Below, piece after piece: positions 7,328 through 9,006 of a stretch of DNA of 9,006 nucleotides. Every line of letters starts with the position of its first letter. The stretch's first letter is position 1. Source of the stretch: Ignavibacteriales bacterium (lineage in GTDB: Bacteria > Bacteroidota > Ignavibacteria > Ignavibacteriales > Ignavibacteriaceae); contig PLNZ01000069.1 in assembly GCA_003142915.1 (NCBI GenBank), forward strand, positions 1-9,006, given 5' to 3'. Under the pieces are notes generated by a model. The model searched no databases. It saw nothing but the letters and a program-made list of their open reading frames with translations, and was not told the origin of the DNA. A program made the translations under genes and the position numbers.

Positions 7328-7478
7328 TTTTAATCAAATTGATTTTACTCGTTTGAATCTTTAATTTTATTTTTACTAATCAATACTGTTTTTATAACAA
7401 ACTGAAGTTGTACAAAAGACAATTAAAATAGCCCCAACATTTATATGAGGACTAACTTCAGCAATTACCAGAGGAAAA
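7328..7478. other. Spacer between the kinase and murA
   Basis: These 151 AT-rich bases hold only a weak hairpin (AATCA-AAT-TGATT, 7332-7344) soon after the kinase stop, followed by three bases of T/A. That is too small to call a terminator with confidence. Transcription may continue from the kinase into murA, or murA may have its own promoter here; no clear -35/-10 pair stands out. Confidence 0.4.
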
Positions 7479-7481
7479 GTG
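7470..7481 (+). promoter_or_regulatory. Ribosome binding site and GTG start of murA
   Basis: AGAGGA (7470-7475) lies three bases before GTG (7479-7481). The GTG begins the conserved MurA N-terminus M-D-K-F-V-I-N-G-G. An ATG at 7445 with good context is in another frame and closes at once, so GTG is the real start. Confidence 0.7.
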
Positions 7482-8744
7482 GATAAGTTTGTTATCAATG
7501 GAGGAAAAAGATTATCAGGGAAAGCTGAAATAAGCGGGGCAAAAAACGCTTCGCTGGCTATAATGCCTGCCTGCATTTTAACTTCCGGAACTTCAATTCT
7601 ATATAATACACCGGAATTGAATGATGTGTACACAATGATTAAATTAATGAATTTCCTCGGTGCTGAAACTTCATTTAAAAATCATGTGCTTTCGGTTAAC
7701 ACCGAAAAAATAGTCAGCCAGGAAGCACCTTATGAATATGTAAAAAAGATGCGTGCTTCTGTGTATGTGCTGGGACCGTTATTGTCAAAATTCGGGAGTG
7801 CTAAAGTTTCACTACCGGGCGGATGTGCTTGGGGGCCAAGACCAATCAATCTTCATATAGAAGGTTTGAAAAAAATGGGTGCGGAAATTGATTTAGCGGA
7901 AGGGTATATAATTGCTAAAACCAAAAAGCTTACCGGCGCAAAAATCAATTTTGATGTATCATCTGTGGGAGCTACGGCTAATATTTTAATGGCGGCTGTT
8001 CTTGCCAAAGGAACTACAATTATTAATAACGCTGCCATGGAACCCGAAATTGCTAATCTTGCAGCGTTCCTAATAAAAATGGGAGCTAAAATCAATGGTT
8101 TAAATTGCTCAACTCTGGAGATAGAAGGAATTGATGAATTAAGACCTGCTGAGATTGAAACCATCCCCGACAGAATAGAAGCAGGTACGCTTTTAATTGC
8201 TGCCGCTATTACAAAAGGTGAAATTACTTTAAAAAATATTTCTCCGATATTTATTCAGTCTACTTTAACTAAACTTGAAGATTCCGGCTGTAAAATAGAA
8301 ATTGTAAATGGCGGCATATGTTTGAATGGAGTTAACAACAGTATTCAGCCGTCGAATGCTACTACGGCAATTTATCCCGGCTTTCCTACTGATATGCAGG
8401 CGCAATGGACTGCTTACATGGCTTTGGCAAACGGCACTTCAACTGTAACCGATACAATCTATTCCGACAGGTTTAAGCATGTTCCTGAATTAGTCAGATT
8501 GGGAGCTAACATTACAGTTACAGACAATGTCGCTGTTATTAAAGGTGTTAAAAAGTTACTCGGTGCTAAAGTAATGTCAACGGATCTTAGGGCAAGCGCC
8601 AGCCTTGTTCTGGCAGGTCTTGCTGCCCAAGGTAGAACGGAAGTTCTCAGAGTTTATCATTTGGACCGCGGTTACCAGAAAATCGAAGAAAAATTGAAAA
8701 CTTTAGGCGCAGATATAGAGAGAGTTGAAGGAAAAGAATATTAA
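7479..8744 (+). CDS. murA: UDP-N-acetylglucosamine 1-carboxyvinyltransferase (MurA)
   Basis: MurA transfers enolpyruvyl from phosphoenolpyruvate to UDP-GlcNAc in the cytoplasm, the first committed step of peptidoglycan synthesis. The 421-residue length matches the family. Key features are the N-terminal I-S-G-A-K-N (18-23, Lys22/Asn23), the active-site loop L-P-G-G-C-A-W-G-P-R-P (112-122) with catalytic Cys116, F-P-T-D-M-Q (302-307, Asp305), D-L-R-A (369-372, Arg371) and the C-terminal H-L-D-R-G-Y (394-399). Because the loop residue is Cys rather than Asp, the enzyme is predicted to be sensitive to fosfomycin, as is usual for Cys-type MurA. It starts with GTG (see the ribosome binding site entry). 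It follows the kinase gene by 151 bases, and a membrane protein gene begins two bases after its stop, so it may be part of a longer operon. Nothing looks damaged. Confidence 0.97.
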   Translation: MDKFVINGGKRLSGKAEISGAKNASLAIMPACILTSGTSILYNTPELNDVYTMIKLMNFLGAETSFKNHVLSVNTEKIVSQEAPYEYVKKMRASVYVLGPLLSKFGSAKVSLPGGCAWGPRPINLHIEGLKKMGAEIDLAEGYIIAKTKKLTGAKINFDVSSVGATANILMAAVLAKGTTIINNAAMEPEIANLAAFLIKMGAKINGLNCSTLEIEGIDELRPAEIETIPDRIEAGTLLIAAAITKGEITLKNISPIFIQSTLTKLEDSGCKIEIVNGGICLNGVNNSIQPSNATTAIYPGFPTDMQAQWTAYMALANGTSTVTDTIYSDRFKHVPELVRLGANITVTDNVAVIKGVKKLLGAKVMSTDLRASASLVLAGLAAQGRTEVLRVYHLDRGYQKIEEKLKTLGADIERVEGKEY

Positions 8745-8746
8745 TA

Positions 8747-9006
8747 GTGCCTTTTGTGAAAAAAATATTATCCTTTTATAACTGCATAATAATTTACTGC
8801 TTTGTTGTATTGGTGTTTAATATTTTTCTGCTTCAGGTTCCGCTTGCAAAAGTATTCGGGTATGAATTTTCTTCTCTGAATGCTGTCTTGCTGGTCTTAT
8901 CGTCGGGCTTCTATTTTATTTCTTTACTAAAAGAGCTGCAAAAAAATGTTGAACAAAGAAAAGCTTTTAGAAAACATGGGCTGACTGCATTCGCTTTATT
9001 CTTAAT
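8747..9006 (+). CDS. N-terminal part of an unidentified membrane protein (truncated by window end)
   Basis: A frame open from GTG 8747 to the window edge encodes at least 86 residues. It has hydrophobic segments at about 8-32 and 43-61, a basic/polar loop (62-78, with K-E-L-Q-K-N-V-E-Q-R-K) and the start of a third hydrophobic segment. An in-frame GTG at 8756 is an alternative start. Neither has a well-placed ribosome binding site: AAGGA at 8728-8732 is 14 bases before the first GTG. The gap to murA is two bases, so expression is probably coupled to it. I do not recognise the family; it could be a permease subunit, but there is no motif to prove this. Confidence 0.6.
   Translation, partial: MPFVKKILSFYNCIIIYCFVVLVFNIFLLQVPLAKVFGYEFSSLNAVLLVLSSGFYFISLLKELQKNVEQRKAFRKHGLTAFALFL

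Noticed and set aside
7376..8164. Two minus-strand open frames across the start and middle of murA
   Set aside because: They oppose a certain MurA coding region and have no motifs of their own.
1..9006. CRISPR arrays, insertion sequences, phage attachment sites
   Set aside because: I found no spaced direct repeats, transposase genes or flanking inverted repeats. The tRNA-Cys 3' end has no visible duplicate elsewhere in the window.

Overview
The window is AT-rich bacterial DNA with long non-coding spacers. Most genes have a recognisable purine-rich ribosome binding site. The gene content (DUF4395 protein, a Hanks-type kinase carrying Ycf48-type repeats, MurA with a GTG start) and the low GC suggest the Bacteroidota/Chlorobiota branch, perhaps Ignavibacteria. 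That placement is an inference from protein style and composition. No taxonomic marker in the window settles it.

Layout: (1) At 1-990, after a short tandem repeat and a terminator-like hairpin, a two-gene plus-strand unit encodes a small DUF4395 membrane protein with a C-x-x-C pair and a membrane-anchored thioredoxin-fold protein. (2) A tRNA-Cys(GCA) lies at 1113-1185. (3) On the minus strand, 1494-2227, lies a multi-pass membrane protein gene broken by a -1 frameshift at an A-rich run around 1801-1810. It is the only clearly damaged gene in the window. (4) After about 550 bases of AT-rich spacer, a minus-strand radical SAM enzyme (2840-4051) is followed by its own intrinsic terminator (2775-2810). 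(5) A 618-base divergent intergenic region contains a small island of higher GC near 4415-4477. (6) A tightly coupled plus-strand pair encodes a PP2C-type phosphatase (4670-5398) and a transmembrane Ser/Thr kinase (5399-7327); the phosphatase stop codon directly abuts the kinase start. The outer half of the kinase is a Ycf48-like beta-propeller. (7) murA (7479-8744) catalyses the first committed step of peptidoglycan synthesis. It is followed after two bases by the start of an unidentified membrane protein that runs off the window.

The most notable system is the phosphatase/kinase pair. It has the same logic as PrpC/PrkC or PstP/PknB, but a propeller replaces the usual PASTA repeats as the presumed sensor, and the pair sits directly upstream of murA. 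The second is the DUF4395/thioredoxin pair, which looks like a membrane thiol-redox module. The radical SAM gene belongs to a family whose sequence pattern I recognise but whose reaction I cannot name.
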